This document shows positions 6,028-7,214 of a stretch of DNA of 7,214 bases, piece after piece (position 1 is the first letter of the stretch; each line of letters opens with the position of its first letter). The DNA comes from Syntrophomonadaceae bacterium (GTDB lineage Bacteria > Bacillota > Dethiobacteria > DTU022), in contig SLHT01000189.1 of assembly GCA_007136055.1 (NCBI GenBank), positions 1 to 7,214 of the forward strand, read 5' to 3'. A program made the position numbers and the translations under genes. Under the pieces are notes generated by a model that saw only the letters and a program-made list of their open reading frames with translations, was not told where the DNA came from and did no database searches.

Positions 6028-7214
6028 ATGAGAGCAACATTGCGTAATTGCTTATGGAATCATTTCTGTCTGATTCTGATATTTTTCAGTGCAGCCGGTT
6101 CTTCTGTTTATGCCCAGATGACCGCTTTTCCCTGCCAAATTGCTCTTGGTGGTGGTATTGCCTATACATCAGGAACTGCAGCCCATTTTGGCAATCCTGC
6201 AAATCTCATGATCGGCAATCATACAGGGCAATATCAGGTTACGGTTGGATTGGGGGGACTGTACACCAGCGAGGGTCTTCGTATTCCGGATTATTACCGC
6301 TTCCCCGGTCAGATAAGGCCTTTTTTTATTCCCGATGAACCAGCGGAAAAAACCGGAATTTCTGAAACAGAATTGCAACGCATGTTTGCAGAATCAAACC
6401 GGTATCAGCAAACACACTCTTATGACATTATTCCCATCGGTTTGAGCTGGACCGACGGTTCCAAAGCAAGATCTTTTGCGATGCGCTCGAGAGGACTCTC
6501 CTCCTTTGAAATGAATAAAAACTGGTTTGAGCCTGCAGGTGAGCCGGACCATGAGGAATCCGTAGTCCGGTTTTTAAATGAAAATTATCAGGTCTTTCAT
6601 GAGATATCTTTGGGATTTGCCAGGGAAGTAACCATGCTCAATCAATGGCATGCGGGATTGAACACCCTGTATATCGGGTTATCACCCAAATTAATGCTTG
6701 GTGCCATGCATTCACAGATCAGATTTGAATCCGGATTTCTTCCCGGAGATCAGGGGTGGCGTAATTCCCGTTATTTGGAAGCGCGGACTGCTGGTGACAT
6801 GAACCGATTTCTTGCCGATTTGATTTTCTTAAACAATGCAGAACAGGCCTTCAGAAAAAACCTGTCCCCGTCGTCCAATTTTAAAATAAATGGGGTGGGT
6901 CTTGGTCTGGATGCCGGAATCACCTACATCATACCTCTGGGTGATGATATTTCGCTTTCTCCCCATTATCGTGCACCACTGAGAAAATCCCTGCGTTTCA
7001 GTCTGGCATTAACGGATCTGGGAGCTGTCCGATTTCAAAAAGATGCCGGAGATTGGCATTCACATATGGAGACAGAAACTATTATCTCGCTGCCCGTTTC
7101 AGGATCTCTTTACAAAGGAAAACCAGGAGAACTATTCCGTTACCTCTATGAAGACTCTGCCGAGGATGCTCTGTTAGACTACCTCACGCTTGCTGAAGAG
7201 TCTTCTTTTTATGT
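6028..7214 (+). CDS. Secreted, probable outer-membrane beta-barrel-like protein (DUF5723/PorV-like?), 3'-truncated
   Basis: The frame is open from ATG 6028 to the window end (395 codons), so the C-terminus is missing. Residues 1-29 form a signal peptide: basic start (MRATLRN), hydrophobic core (FCLILIFFSAAG) and a VYA|Q cleavage site. After it, LGGGIAYTSGTAAHFGNPANL (about 40-60) resembles the N-terminal Gly-rich NPA motif of FadL/PorV-type outer-membrane proteins. LRFSLALTDLG (322-332) resembles the barrel-strand DLG motif of Bacteroidota DUF5723-like proteins. Many alternating polar and hydrophobic stretches with aromatic residues fit beta strands. No Shine-Dalgarno is visible; the A/T-rich leader (ATTAATA) with A at -3 fits Bacteroidota initiation. 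The gene is divergent from the M50 protease gene. The secreted, envelope location is well supported; the exact family is a tentative recall, and no transport or enzymatic role can be stated. Confidence 0.72.
   Translation, partial: MRATLRNCLWNHFCLILIFFSAAGSSVYAQMTAFPCQIALGGGIAYTSGTAAHFGNPANLMIGNHTGQYQVTVGLGGLYTSEGLRIPDYYRFPGQIRPFFIPDEPAEKTGISETELQRMFAESNRYQQTHSYDIIPIGLSWTDGSKARSFAMRSRGLSSFEMNKNWFEPAGEPDHEESVVRFLNENYQVFHEISLGFAREVTMLNQWHAGLNTLYIGLSPKLMLGAMHSQIRFESGFLPGDQGWRNSRYLEARTAGDMNRFLADLIFLNNAEQAFRKNLSPSSNFKINGVGLGLDAGITYIIPLGDDISLSPHYRAPLRKSLRFSLALTDLGAVRFQKDAGDWHSHMETETIISLPVSGSLYKGKPGELFRYLYEDSAEDALLDYLTLAEESSFY

Noticed and set aside
6048..6338. 96-codon plus-strand frame near the start of the envelope gene
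   Set aside because: It is an out-of-frame reading of the gene at 6028, which has a convincing signal peptide and stays open for 395 codons.

Overview
The window holds four protein genes and one AT-rich intergenic region. The first gene is cut by the left edge and the last by the right edge. The sequence points to a Gram-negative member of the Bacteroidota/Balneolota-Rhodothermota group. Three observations support this: the last gene encodes a secreted, barrel-like envelope protein of a type common in that group; pcrA and the last gene lack a clear Shine-Dalgarno sequence; and the last gene has a possible Bacteroidota-type promoter (TTG, then TAnnTTT) upstream. The lineage call is an inference and nothing here fixes the genus.

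Layout. (1) Positions 1-2282, + strand: valyl-tRNA synthetase (valS) without its N-terminus. (2) Positions 2324-4639, + strand: a complete UvrD/PcrA-type superfamily 1A DNA helicase, 41 bases after valS and probably in the same transcript. (3) Positions 5786-4662, - strand: a complete membrane-embedded site-2-protease-like zinc metalloprotease (family M50) with a C-terminal CBS-domain pair, convergent with the helicase across a 22-base gap. A possible terminator for this gene lies inside the 3' end of the helicase gene. (4) Positions 5787-6027: a divergent intergenic region with two inverted repeats and a candidate promoter. (5) Positions 6028-7214, + strand: the start of a signal-peptide-bearing, probably outer-membrane protein that runs off the window.

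Functionally, valS and the helicase are housekeeping genes for translation and for DNA repair or conflict resolution. The protease and the barrel-like protein are envelope genes that share a divergent control region, so co-regulation is possible but unproven. No mobile element, CRISPR array, tRNA or rRNA was seen. I did not find a new multi-gene system. The most notable signal is an uninterrupted run of 18 T residues (coding strand) early in the protease gene. A gain or loss of one base there would stop translation before the active site, so the gene may be phase-variable, or the run may be a sequencing or assembly weak point.
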